Assembly (NCBI GenBank): GCA_001687465.1
Contig: LVLI01000005.1
Span: forward strand, 327,145 to 391,144
Length of the DNA stretch: 64,000 nucleotides
Reading direction: 5' to 3'
Source: Halocafeteria seosinensis
Lineage: Eukaryota; Sar; Bigyra; Bicosoecida
Position 1 is the stretch's first letter. Each line of letters starts with the position of its first letter. The position numbers were made by a program, and so were the translations under genes. The notes beneath the pieces were generated by a model that was not told where the DNA came from, ran no database searches, and saw nothing but the letters and a program-made list of their open reading frames with translations. Shown piece by piece: positions 27,801-40,104 of this stretch.

Positions 27801-30800
27801 CTGCTCCTTCTACCAAGAAACTACGGCGTAGTGACGAAGAGATGTTTTCTGTTCTCATTCATTTTTCGTTGGATAGCGGAGATCATTTCTTTCAAAGTGG
27901 GACCCAAGTAAGAGTAATACCATCCCCCACACTGGATCGTTTCGAGCCTTCATCAGGCCCGGTGATTGGTGGAACAAGTGTGAACGTGTTTGGGAAACAT
28001 TTCTCTCAACTAGAAGGACTTGTATGCACGTTTGGGGATATTTCAGTCGTACCCATGTTTGTTTCAACTACGCAAATTGTATGCATGTCACCTGCGCAAA
28101 CTTTGGCAGGCGATGTCCTCTTATCAATTTCCTTCGGAAACGTGAGCAGTTACAGTGACAGACCCTTCACATACTATTTTCCAGAACACATTGAATCAAT
28201 TCATCCACTCCGTGTTGATAGAGACGGAGGAGAGACGTTGGTATTCCGTGGAAGCAATTTCGGCAGCTTTCCGGAACTAAGCTGCTCTTTTGGCTCATCA
28301 AGAATTAGGGCGACGTTTGTTAATGACTCGACGGTCGCCTGTCGAACGCCAATGCATCCGACCGGGAAGGTAGTTGTTTCCCTGGCAAATAATGGGCAGA
28401 ATTTTGTTCAGTCAGATGTTGTAGTCACGGTGGAAGAGACCGCAGTGATCTCTTCGGTCACTCCAAGTCTGGGATTAGTTACCGGTGGTTTCGTGATGTA
28501 TATCATGGGATCCAATTTTCGTAACTCTGACTCTCTGATTTGTTCTGTGGGTGACGCCCGAGTGGGTTGTACTTTCTGCAATGAGAGCGCGATCAAAGTA
28601 TTCGCCCCGCCTTCACCATCGGGTTTAGCTGAGTCGTTCGCAGTAGAGATTTCTCTCAATGGGCGCGACTTTAGTTCTAATTTGAAACAGCTTCACTATT
28701 ATCTGGAGCCTCGTATTCTTCATGTTGTTCCTGGGATTTTTTGGGCGAACGAAAAGAGTACTATTCAGATTACGGGTAGAAACTTTCTTTCTACCCGCTC
28801 CTTGATGTGTAGAGTCACGAGCCTGGTTGATAATACTTCCTCGAGTGTATCGCACCAATCGGAGGCCCAGTTTTTGAGTTCATCTAGACTAAGTTGCTCG
28901 ATACCACCATTGGCTATCGACACTTATCTTGTACAGATTTCTTTTAACGGAAGAGACTTCCATCCAACAATCTCCGAAGAGCTACTCAGTCAAGATATCA
29001 GGGGGGTGCATCCTCAAATCGCCTTCGACGTCGTTAGTCCAATCGACCTTCAAACTGTGGCTCCATTGGACGGTGTGGTTTACCCTGGGTCACTGGTGCT
29101 ACTGCGTGCTGCAGGGCTACCACCTGCAGGTGTGATCAATGTAATCTGTCTAATGGGTTCTACGATCACCCATGGGACTGTCTCTGGAGACGTAGTAGAA
29201 TGCAAGGTACCGACGATTCTTCTGGATGAAATGCTCTTTCTGTCCCTAAGCCTCAACGGACAGCAGCTATCTGAGGTGATCGCTTTACACGTTGCCAAAC
29301 CTCCGGTGATTCAACAACTTGCACCGGCGCTGTTGATCACTACCAAAGCTACAACTGTTACTGTTAAAAGCGAGCTACGCAGCGTCGTTGATGTTGAGTG
29401 CAGCTTCTTCGAGGGGTTGTCAAAGCTATCTGTGAGATCTAATGCCGTGCTCATAGATAATAGTACGCTGCAGTGTGTCGGACCAACTTTATCAAACTTT
29501 ATTAGGGAGACTGGTGTTTTGGTCAGAAATTTTGGCTCAGGGGATGCCTTCCGGAACACAATAAAGCTCCCTTCGATACACCTCCGATTACTCGTTAGGG
29601 GCGTTACCCTCTCATCAAACTCCATGCCTATTCAGTTTGTTTCCCCTCCCGCTTTGTGGGCTATTATGCCGGAAATTTGGTTGGAAAACAATTCCATGGT
29701 GACGATTGACGGATTTTTCCCGCTTAACTCTGATGGTCTATCTTGTAAGATACGTAAGAGAGCTTCAAAAGAAACGGTGGACACATCTCGCTTGCTTGTG
29801 TCCGAGGAGTCTAAAGCCACCTGTACTTTCCCCCACGGTGTGTTCACTCCTGACAGGTACTTGTTAGAGTTGACTGTAGCAGGAGTTACGGGGAATTTCG
29901 GGTCGGTGGATTTCGAGGTTGTAATATCTCCAAAACCAGAAAGTGTCACCCCAAATACTTTCTCTGCCGACACATACACTTTGCTGAGCATTTTTGGGGC
30001 CAATTTTATGGCTCGGAATTCCTTACGAGGGGCAACAGACGGAGGACTCACCAGCTCTGCCGCGTGGCATTGCAGGGTGAACGAAGTATCCTTTGTGGCC
30101 AGCGTAGTCAGCGATCAAGAACTGCGGTGTTATATCCCTCCTCAGAGCGCTGAATTGACACGACTTAGACTGATGTTCAATGGTGCTCTCTTATCGTCTT
30201 GGGAACAACTTATGCCAGTGAGGAGGGGTGTAGTGATAACGAGTGTTCACCCAAAGATATTCACCACAGGGGAAATTCGTACTTCGGTAAGACTCGCTCC
30301 TACGAACAAAACCCCTTCTCTCTGTTCCATAGGACCTATTCAGTCTCTCATAAGCTCTTGCGGCTTAGATGACTGGGGCATCATATGTGGATGCAACGTA
30401 TCGTTTGGTTTTGCAAGAGGGAGCCTGAGTTGGGGAACAATTCCATTATCTATTGGGTTTGAGGATGGAACTCAGACGACAAACGCCATTGGTATCAGAG
30501 TGCTTCCCCAACCAGTGGTGACCTATATCGACGCTTCGGAGCTTGGAAACAACAATAACGGGCTTTTGAGAATTCGAGGGTTTGGATTTGTCAATAGCAA
30601 CGCGTTGAGGTGTGTTTTCTCCGTTGGACGGAAGTTGTCTTTCAGAGTTGTTCCGATTTTCAACTCATCAAGAGAGCTCTACTGCCCGCTTGAAGCCAAA
30701 CATATCAACAGCATAGGTTCTACAAACAGTGTCCTTGATGTAAGAGCCGGAGTCACCAACGATAATTCTTCGGTTGTATGGTATGCTCTTCCCGTTGTAA

Positions 30801-33800
30801 CCTCGAATTCCTTTTCTCTGAGTGGATTAAGTCCGACGGTAGTGAGTCCTCAGGGTGGTACAATTGTTTCGATAACGGGGTCACGCTTTTATGGAAGCCA
30901 AGCCTCATGTGTCGTTGGAATTCAAGAGGTTCCTGCAACTTTGGTCTCACAAACGATGCTACAATGCCTCACTGTGCCAAACCGAGATCTACATCGTCAA
31001 TTCTATGCCATCTGGGTGAAAATAGATGGGGTCTGGTCTAAGAACTCGCTAAACTATTCATATCACAGTCCACTGCAGCTTTCGTCTATTTTACCTAGCT
31101 CTGGTCCAAGCAGTGGCAATACTACAGTGAATATTCTACTGCGGGGAGCTGGGAACTTCCGCCGAGTGTTCTGCAAGTTCGGGGAAAGTGTAGTCCAAGG
31201 AACTGGAATCGGCGAAACGATTACCTGTGTCACCCAGGCCACCGAACTAGCAGAACCCGTGGACGTAACTGTGTCCGTAGACGGCCAGGTATTTTCTGCG
31301 TCTGCCCTTCGTTATACGTTCTATTCTACTCCTATAGTGACTTCCCTCAGCCCGAGAGAAAGTTGGTCTGGCGTACCCCTACGGATAAGGGTATCAGGAC
31401 TGCAATTCTTCTGCTCACCAAATCTGACCTGCAGCTTCGGAGCAACATCGTCTCCCGGTCGCTGTATACCTGGTTTCATTCTGTGTACGTTTCCAGCTAT
31501 GTCTCCAATGGAGGGGCCAATATCCCTGAGCTTCAACGGTAAAGACAAAGAAACGTCTAGCCATTTCGACATGATAGTATCGAAACACCCGACAGTCTCT
31601 TCAGTGTCCCCGATGGTTCTTGTAGCTAACCTGAAGAAGGACATCAGGATTGAGGGGAATAGTTTCGGGATCGGTACCTGGTATTGCGTATTCGAGGGGA
31701 AGAGAGTAAAAGCTTTGCGCCTTAGTGAAAGTGAAATGCTTTGTTCGGTGACACCTGAGTCTCCGTCGCACAATGCTTCGCTTGGTATAGAGTTGCAGGG
31801 GGTTGGGCTACTCGAAGCCGCTACTGGTCTGAGAGTAACCAGTATATTTGACAGTTCTGAATCTCGGTTAACTAAGTATGCGATGTTCCGGGATGATGGT
31901 AGGAACGACGTTCTTCATGTTTCGGTTGAGCGTGCGGCTGCAGACACGGGAAACTGCTTTATCGGAGACTTGCAACTGCCTACTACTGTTTCGAACGCGT
32001 CCGCAAACTTAGTCTGTCAAGTTGATCGAGCTGCATTTCCTCGCATAAAAAACAGCTTTGTCTTGGGAGTCGCTTATCCCTCTGTCGTATCTTCTCAAGT
32101 ACATGTGAAGGTTTTACAAAGGCCCATTGTCACCATGGTTGAACCTCTCGTTGCATCAACAAGCGGAACAACATTATTGAGTTTGGTAGGAGACCAGTTT
32201 CCCTCTCACGGCATCGAATGTATGATAGGAGACGAAGTCGTAGCGGCAGCTCAGGTCAACCCACAGCTTCTAAGTTGCCGAGCCCCGAGTCGTAGACCAG
32301 GAGTTGTACCTGTAACTCTATTGCTATCAAATGGATCATCCTTTTTCAGCGGATTCCATATTGAATATAGAGTTCCGCCCCAAATTTTCCAGATGTCCCC
32401 TTCGTCGGGATCAATTACTGGAGGTACTTTGGTAACGGTCGTTGGAAGTGGCTTCTCAAAGCGGAATAACATGACATGCAACTTCGGAACGGTTGACACG
32501 CCTGCTGTAGATGTCGAAAATGAAAATCAGATGCGTTGCTTATCACCGCCCTTCGTTGCACCTCGAGCTGTTCCGTTTTCTGTGTCAATTGGACCGATTA
32601 GCTCCCCCGCTGCTGCAGAAGCTTTCTTGTACACCTTTAACCCGATAATTCGGCGACTGACCCCTTCTACAGTAGCTACGGGAGAGCCGTCTGTCGTGCT
32701 TGTGTTTGGGTATTTTCCAGCCCTCGAAGATGTCACACAAGATGGTTCCTGTAGATTTGGTGAATTTATGTCCCCGATGCGTGTGTTGTCCCTAACGCTG
32801 GTGGAATGCGCCCCCCATTTCCCTAAGGGTATTCGAGGCTTTACCTCTCCTCTGGAGCTCACATTCAATGGGCTTGACTTCTTCACCTCCGGACTAAGTA
32901 TTACTGTCAAAGAATCAATTGAGATACTTAGTATATCACCTTCGACGGGCAGCGTCTCTGGCGGAACGGTCGTAACTCTTCGAGGTAATGGTTTTGTGAA
33001 TTCAATCTTCCTGACTTGCAGGTTTGGCAACGTGGTAGTTTCAGCTTGGTATATCAACTCAACGAATGCGTTTTGTGCATCTCCGCCGAAAATCCCGGGG
33101 AGCACACCGCTTTCTTTGTCAAACAATGGTCTTGATTTTTCCAACAGTCTTGATTTCGCTTATTTCGAAGATCCCTCTGTCTTCGATTTGTTCCCGCAGT
33201 ACACGTTATTTACAGGACAGGTACCTGTCATGGTCAGGGGAGCGCATTTTAGAAATACGACCGACTTGCAGTGCAGTTTTTCAGAGCTTGTCGGATCAAC
33301 GACGGTTAGAGCAGTGTTCTTATCCTCTTCCCTAGTTGTGTGCTTCGCACCTTCTCGGATTCTTCAAGGATCTTTCGGCTCTGCCGACCTTATCGTCCCT
33401 GTCGAAATCACCAACAATGGATTAGACTACAGTAATAGTCGTAACTTGTTCACGTTCTTCAGTGTGTGCCCTGTAGGGAGCTACTGCAATCATTTAGAGA
33501 TCATGCCAGCTCCCAATGGCACATTTTCCTCGGGAACAGGAAATGCTAACTACACACTGTGCCCTCCCTCTACGTTCCAGCCTCGGGCTGGGCAATCCCA
33601 GTGTCTGCTATGTCCTATTGGATACTTTTGTCCAGATTTTGGGTTGGCTCAGCCGGTTATTTGTAAAAGTGGTTACGTCTGTGACGAAAAGGGCTTGGTT
33701 ACTCCGTACCGGCCATGTGTCCCTGGACATTTTTGCAACACAGGATCGAAAACAAACGACCAGTTTGATTTAAAGTTAGATGCTACAAGATTTGGCAAGG

Positions 33801-36800
33801 ATTCCGTAACTTGGACACGCCAGTATAATGGAACTCTTATCTTTAACAGTACATCACGAGAGGAAACCAAGGTGGATTCGACTTATCCTGAGGCCCACAC
33901 ACTGGTAGTTCACTGGACCTCTGCAGGTGATGTTCTAGCAGAAATGCCATTTCCGTGCATGGCTGGTTATTATTGCCGCTCCGGTGTGGCGCATGCCCTA
34001 CCTTCTTCAAAGAACTTCAGTACTCCTCAGAAGTGTTTCGATGGATTTTTTTGCCCTGCTGGCTCCGCATCTCCGCAAGGTTCTGGACCATGCCCCACGG
34101 GCCACTATTGCCCACCAGGGTTCAGGGCGTTCGTGTGCCCCACTAAACACTATTGTCCTTCAGTGGGAAATCTTCAGCCTAGAGAATGTGAACCTGGAAC
34201 CTACAATCCGTTTGAAGGACAGTCAAGATGCGCAGTGTGTCCGAAAGCTCATATATGTCCCAGAAAGGCAATGCGGGAACCCATCATTTGCCCTGCGGGC
34301 TTCGTGTGCAACGAGAAGGGGCTGATTCTTCCTGTTGTCTTGTGTCCACCAGGCTATATCTGTGATTTAGGGACATCAATGCTTCCTTCCGAATCTGAAG
34401 GCTTTCAGCCGGACGGAAGAAGATCCTTATCAGAGGTTGAACAGGAGATGATCCGGCAAGAGATCGTTTTGGAACTGTTAGAGATTCCAAATAGTTCTAC
34501 GCTTCATATTATTGAATCTATAGATCTCATAGGGACAAAGTGTCAAGCTGGCACATTTTGTTTGGGAGGGGTTGCCTCGAACAAGACACTTCCAGCATTG
34601 CCAATATTTGGTGTAGAAGGATTGCGATCGCCACAGCCTTGTCCGGATGGTAAATTTTGTGGTGAAGGCACAACCAGTTCTTCAGGGTCTGATGCTTGTC
34701 CTCCAGGACACTACTGCCCCCGGGGTGCTTCCACCCCACTTGCTAGTCTGCGTGGCACGTTCTCATCTGGTTCGGGGAGCGTAGCTCCTTCTTTATGTTT
34801 CCCTGGTACATATGCTCCGGTCGGGGGTCATGAAAATTGCCGGGTTTGTCCGAGTGGCTTTAGCTGCGATGGATTCGGTACTTACAGACCCTCCATTTGT
34901 CCAAAAGGAACATACCGAAGCCAAGCCGACAGGGCATCCTGTAGGGTATGCCCCCCGGGAACTTTCTCCGACCGGCTGGGGGCAGTTTCTGTAACTGATT
35001 GCCTCCCGTGTCCCGTAGGCAGAATCTGCGGTGAAGCTGCCATCAAAGACTTAGAGGTTGGATCGACTGCTTGTCCTGAAGGCTTCGTCTGCGGACTATT
35101 CACCACTTTAGATTCGATGTTTGACCACACTTGTCCTGCTGGATATTTTTGTTTCGAAGAAACATCGCCTAGTATGCAGCTAGACAATATCTGTGCTGAA
35201 GGCAACTATTGCTTGAGACGAACAAGGGCATTTCTAAGTACACGAAACAAGTGTTTTGTGAACCACTTCTGCCCGAAGGCTACAGCGGATTCTCAATCCG
35301 TGGAAACGCTCTGTCCTCCAGGGACTTCCTCCCCTGCAGGCTCTAGTTCGCTGTTACAATGCGAGATAGCTCCAGTTGACGTTTGCGACAAGAGCCCACA
35401 AAGGCGATACTATGACACGTTTGAGTACCATTCACAAGGAACCAGACGAGTAATTGATGATGAGAATACGGTCGTTCAAGTCCAGAGAATGATTGACCCC
35501 ATAAATTCCTCCAGGAGCGATCCGTCTTGGAATAACGACACTGTTTTCCTTGAGACATTGTGCCCCTTGGGACTAGACATTTCCGAGGTGGCGGAAGAGA
35601 CCCCTACCACCAATATCACAGTAGGCGGTGTCGGTTTTGAAGGTCTCTTCCCCTTCCCCCCTATCTGCAGGTTTGAAGGTGCTGACTCTTCGCCCGTGCA
35701 AAATACATTAGGTGTAGTACACACAGATGTCACGATGTCGTGTCCCTTGCCACCGCAGAGTGAGTTATTGGATCGTCAACATATTAAATTAAGGATTCAT
35801 GGTATTGGAAGCTCGCAATTTTCCAATTCCTTGGAATTGCCCTTGGATAAACCTCGAGAGAACAGTGAGGAAGAATGTTTGGACAGTATCGCAGGCCTTG
35901 GACTAAAAGCGCTTCAGCTTCCCCAATCGTTTTCTGAACTCCCAACGAAACTGCGATGGTTCGCAATGACTGGTTTGTCCACGGCTCGCATAAGTTTCGA
36001 TTTCACGCATATATCCCGAGAGGTGGTCTACGGTGAACATTTTTCGATAGCCATATTTGTAACACCTTCAACCTGCGTGAATACGAAATGCGATGAAACC
36101 AGGGAGCTCATTCCTAACAGGGAAGAAAATCAAGAACTTCTTGAAGAATCTCCTTGTGTCAAGCCAATTGAGCTGAGCCACTGGTTTGAAAGTGATGAAA
36201 TCGACAAGCATTCAGCTCTCGAACTAGTATTATTTTCTCTGGAGGATTTATTGGTTCACATCGAGATGCATTTGTTACACGGGTTGTATATCCCTGTTGC
36301 TGAAGAGCTGTTTAATACTTCTACAATCTCGGTCACTTCCCCCAATCGAGCAATAAGTAATCTCGGTGCAGGAGACCGACGGTTGAGACACCTATCCGAT
36401 CATTTAACGTCGCAGCAGAAACTGGTTCCACAGGAATATATTTTTGTTGTGGTTTTCACGCGCGGCTCTTTGAGAAGCATATCCGCTCCGCTGAATATGC
36501 CTCCCAGATTTGCCGAGCTCGAACGAGGAAGAGTGCTCGTAGGTTTCAACGCGTCTGAGGGAATACCATGGGTACTTAATGATCCTGAAGAGCTCCAAAT
36601 AGGGCCAGAGTACTGGGAACCTCCCAGAGGTGAATTATTGGGAAGTATCGACAAGTATCGCGAGATATGGCATGAAGTAGACACGGAAAGCGGAAATCCA
36701 CAGTACAGATTCGAACGGTTGTTGCTTCCGTTCTTCCCTTACTTATCAAGTTGTCGTGGATTTGATTCCTATATTCCCATAGCCGAGTTTACCGAAGATA

Positions 36801-39800
36801 AGAACGCTTGCGACGTACCTTCATCTGACTTTGTTTCGGAGTCGCGAAAGAATTTCCAGGCTTTGCCCCATCCCGATGACATAAAAGTTGTAGGCCCAAG
36901 TCAAGTGTTTCAGAGTCCGGTGGGAGATACATGTTCCCGCTCTATCGAATGTAAATACGAGGAAGATATAACAACTGTCGAGACCCAGCCTCGTTGGTTC
37001 GAGGTTGATACAGGGGAAACATTATTCGAGATAATTAGAAGACCTATCACCTTGGATGAATTCTTCGCCAACGGGAAAACTATCGACAAAGTTGAAGACG
37101 AGATTGGGATCGATGCTTTCATTCCCGTGGCCGTGGATAAGTCTGCAGCTCGAAGCGAGTTGCGGGCACACTGTGGCAGACAATGCTTTCCGAGAGATGT
37201 CACACTAGTGCTGGAATACTATCAGATAAGTCTTTTTGAAAAGCGTCTAATTCGAAGTGACGCTATTTTTGAGACATTCGATCGGGATACTGAAAACAAG
37301 GACTATAGGTTTAGTGTGGTCATGTATCCTCTCAATTGGCTGCAGCTAGTGATCAACTTTGCCTTTGACCGACCCACGTTTCTGTCTATATTTGTGGTGG
37401 TTGGCGCGATGACATTGGGCTCTATTATGATATACTGGGCAATACATCGACTGCTGACGCGGCAGGCTGCACCACCTAAATTCCGCTTCTTAAGTTTCTG
37501 GAGTATTGTCGTTCCCGCTCCCACAGTGGGATTTATGTTTTCCATTATACCAATGGCCTTGGTTATAGCGTTTTTCTATGGAATTATTAACGGGAGTAGC
37601 CAGGTAACAGGTGTAAACGAGGAGGACGTTGGCTTTACCGGTTTCGAAAATATTGTTGGGCATTGGATGGATACAAGTGTGGATATTAGAGAAGTAGACA
37701 GCATTCGCAGTGGCCGAGTCGGGTTTTGTTTCCTTGTACTGGCAATGTATTTGCTGGTGATTGGGTCGCGCCTTTTGGTACCCAGAATCGTCTCGAAGAC
37801 GGAGAAGCGTAATCTACAGAAACCGGCTACTGATGGAAGGGTATCGATATGGCATCCGACGGGTTGGAAACGGAGCAATGTTGTGCTTGTCAGTGTACTC
37901 ATAGCCATGTTCCTCCTCTTTGTTGTGGAGTTTTCTTTCTGGCGGAACTATGGGGACAATGTCTGGTACTTCTTGGTCGTCCTGAAAGTGATTGCCAGAA
38001 TACTGAGCTCCATACTGGAAGCACACTTGAGAGAGTATCTATTGATTTTGCCCCTAATGGCTTCAATCAACATAATTACTGCCTTAGTTACACTGGGTGC
38101 AAGTGATTTCGCAGATTTTGTGTTCGCGTACGCCGTAGAGTATGCACTAATGGTAGCAGAGCGCGTGTACGTTGGCCCAGCGGCAGACGCTATGGTACAA
38201 TGGACTGTTAGAAGCTGCCGAAATGTAAAAAACATGGCTATGAACTTCATCAAGCGACACAGTCGGTTAACACTAAAGCAGGAAGTGGAACTCGAGCTAC
38301 AGCAAGCAAAAGAATTACAGCAGTTGCTCCTGAAACCGAAGGCCATCGAGGGTGAAGAAACGGTGGAACCGATTCTAAGCGCGTTCGGTGATTATACTGC
38401 TGACCTAGTAGCACTCTTTTTCCATCCGTTTACAGTGATACTGTTAATGGTCTTTCGGAATGACGTAAAGATACCTGATCTCTACGGTATCAAAGCTCAA
38501 GATATCGAATTTTACTTATGGTTCTTTGTTGTGGTCTTTGGTTTTCAGCTAGCGGCGGATATGTTCCTTCATAATGTGTTGGAACTGGTTTATGGATGGA
38601 AAATCCATGACTACCTCGTGTACGTCCGATATCGCTTTCTCCAGCGTGAGACTCGATGGAAAGGAATGGAGGAGAAACTGGACGAATGTATTGACGAGAG
38701 CATGCGATCTTTGGATCAGATGTGTTTTTCTTCGCAGTTTTACTTAATGGTGTTCGTGCACACAAGCGGCATCGTATTTGTCGTGTTTGCTGTGGAGATC
38801 ATGATCCGGGCTGAATACAACATGTTTGGAGATCCGGCAGTTTTCATTTTAGCCCCTTTGCTGCTAATCTTTATATACATCCTGAAGACAATCATTGTCT
38901 TTCTGGCTAATATTTGTGGACTTTGGAAGATTCGAGACAAAGACAGCAGCCCATGGGCTACAGACATAGACCAGTCAGAAGGATGGGACGTTCCTGATCT
39001 TGACGAGATGCTCGAAAAATCTTCGGCCGGGAAACCGAAGTACAACACGTGGATCATGAACCAACGCTTGGCCACCGAGACGTTCAGATTCAAGTTTCTT
39101 GACTATAACAGAGCATGGCTGATATCGGTACTTCCAAAGATACTTACTCCCCGTACGCTCGCCCGGTCTCGACCATATCTCCTGGCTCAGTTTGCCCAAA
39201 TGTTGGCAGATTATGATGAAGCCGAAGAGAGTTCAGAGGGTGAAACTGCTAGCGGGAGAAAGAGATTCAAACAGGTAACTCTCCCAGAAAGTGGAAAGGA
39301 CATACTAAGAATGTGGCTTGAAGATGCTAGAAAGAGTCTGCAAATGAGAGATTCCGTCCTTGCAACCATTAACGCTGCGAAAACGTCCCTACAGTCCAAG
39401 CAGAAGGAAAAGGTAGATGTAGAGATGATGATGACAATAGACGAGCTAGGGGCTAGATGGCGACAACAGCATCCTCAGGAGTACAAAAATTTCGATCTGA
39501 GGGCTTGGAAGAAGTTTTTCAATAAAAATCAAAAGTATCGAGTTGTTCGCCTAGGGTCTTCTGGTCCCCGCGTGATTGGTTCTCCGTTGTTTTTGCAACC
39601 CGAACATAGAAGGCCGAAACATACTGGTCGTGCTCCCTCATCGAGCCCAACGGCACCCCAACAGCGACTTAGTGCCGCTACCAAGGCGATCGCACAGCTA
39701 TGGTACACTCGCGCTCAGAGTTCGCTTAGCCCTGTCTCCAAACGAACCATTTCTCCGTCCACAGCCGCTATTGCTCGCAAATGGCTACAAATGGTTCGGC

Positions 39801-39811
39801 GGCGACGATAG
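15837..39811 (+). CDS. Giant IPT/TIG-repeat, GCC2/GCC3-repeat multipass membrane protein
   Basis: About 7,894 residues from exons 15837-15960, 16180-16728 and 16800-39811. The first join is the least certain because the 219-bp intron could hide another exon. Order: signal peptide (hydrophobic FCFLSLSGLFTI, about 19-32); three tandem copies of an unnamed beta module (about 65-450); cadherin-like segments ending in PVNDP and PVNDAP (about 575 and 720); a very long run of Ig-like IPT/TIG units (about 1050-5775), most regular in the last third; a cysteine-rich GCC2/GCC3 block (about 5780-6410); a juxtamembrane region of about 650 residues; some nine or ten membrane helices (about 7070-7600); and a basic tail of 290 residues. 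Many N-x-S/T sites mark residues up to about 7,000 as extracellular. IPT repeats recall fibrocystin and plexins, but there is no GPS, PLAT or PbH1 segment. The role is unknown; adhesion or a flagellar surface coat is inference. One base at 19455 is N. Confidence 0.85.
16320..17470 (+). repeat. Three tandem copies of an unnamed N-terminal beta module
   Basis: Copies 1 and 2 share a block around LQWKAHGE (about 16470-16500) and LQWKARGE (about 16960-16985), each preceded by a strand-rich segment (RLVVNGAPF, RVTVNSHPL). Both are followed by a GR/RS-V-I type strand. A weaker third copy has FRLTLDDS and IRLQVKAVNS (about 17240-17400). The first copy lies in exon 2 and the second begins in exon 3. 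I know no named domain with this signature. Confidence 0.6.
27350..33460 (+). repeat. Array of canonical IPT/TIG domains within the giant protein
   Basis: Units of roughly 85-100 codons each start with S/P-x-x-G-x-x-x-GGT-x-V-x-V-x-G-x-x-F and contain paired Cys, one in a C-x-F-G motif and one in a C-x-x-P motif. Clear starts lie near 27370, 27945, 28205, 28455, 30830, 31090, 32395 and 32935. More divergent units of the same length fill the gaps and extend left to about 19270. Confidence 0.85.
33460..35360 (+). repeat. Cysteine-rich GCC2/GCC3 (ephrin-receptor-like) repeats
   Basis: Repeated C-P-x-G-x-Y/F-C, C-P-P-G-H-Y-C-P and C-P-A-G-S motifs recur about every 20-50 residues in the giant protein, as in GCC2_GCC3 families. 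The block sits between the last IPT unit and the juxtamembrane region. Two non-cysteine stretches of 60-70 residues, rich in acid and Ser/Thr residues, interrupt it. Confidence 0.8.
37320..38930 (+). other. Polytopic membrane module of the giant protein
   Basis: Hydrophobic helices are visible near 37340-37450, 37500-37595, 37715-37785, 37880-37940, 37960-38015, 38030-38170 (probably two), 38395-38455, 38510-38600, 38745-38815 and 38845-38925. A charged, Gln/Leu-rich cytosolic loop (about 38215-38390) splits them. I see no pore signature or polycystin motif. The exact helix count and topology are inference. Confidence 0.7.
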
Positions 39812-40104
39812 GTTGCTGTGCTTTACCCCACTTGATTTGAGAAGTGGAATACACATTGCTTTTATTGCATTCAGTTCGCTATCTTACCCAATGTAGCATC
39901 AGCCGTTGTCTGCTGTGGTCCACCGAGTCCAATCCACAACACACTAAAACTTCAATGTAGAGCGAATGCATGAGGTAGTACTGGGTAGTTGAGAGGGATT
40001 GTACTAGAATGTCCTCTTCTTAGCGTGGTAACAATGGACTCGTTCGGATTTGAAAGCTGCCATGCTTAGCTAGAATACGTGTTTCCTTGTTTGAGAGGAC
40101 TGCA
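39812..40104. other. Short intergenic region between giant gene and ePHD gene
   Basis: These 293 bp contain the 3' UTR of the giant gene and the promoter of the next plus-strand gene. No open frame or RNA gene was seen. Confidence 0.4.

Noticed and set aside
32527-33144. 205-codon minus-strand frame inside the giant gene
   Set aside because: It lies antisense to clear IPT repeats, has no known similarity and is composed of residues expected from the complementary frame.
15837-39811. Identification of the giant protein as fibrocystin or polycystin-1
   Set aside because: IPT repeats are shared, but parallel beta-helix repeats, REJ, GPS, PLAT and a polycystin channel are not visible, and the membrane module differs.
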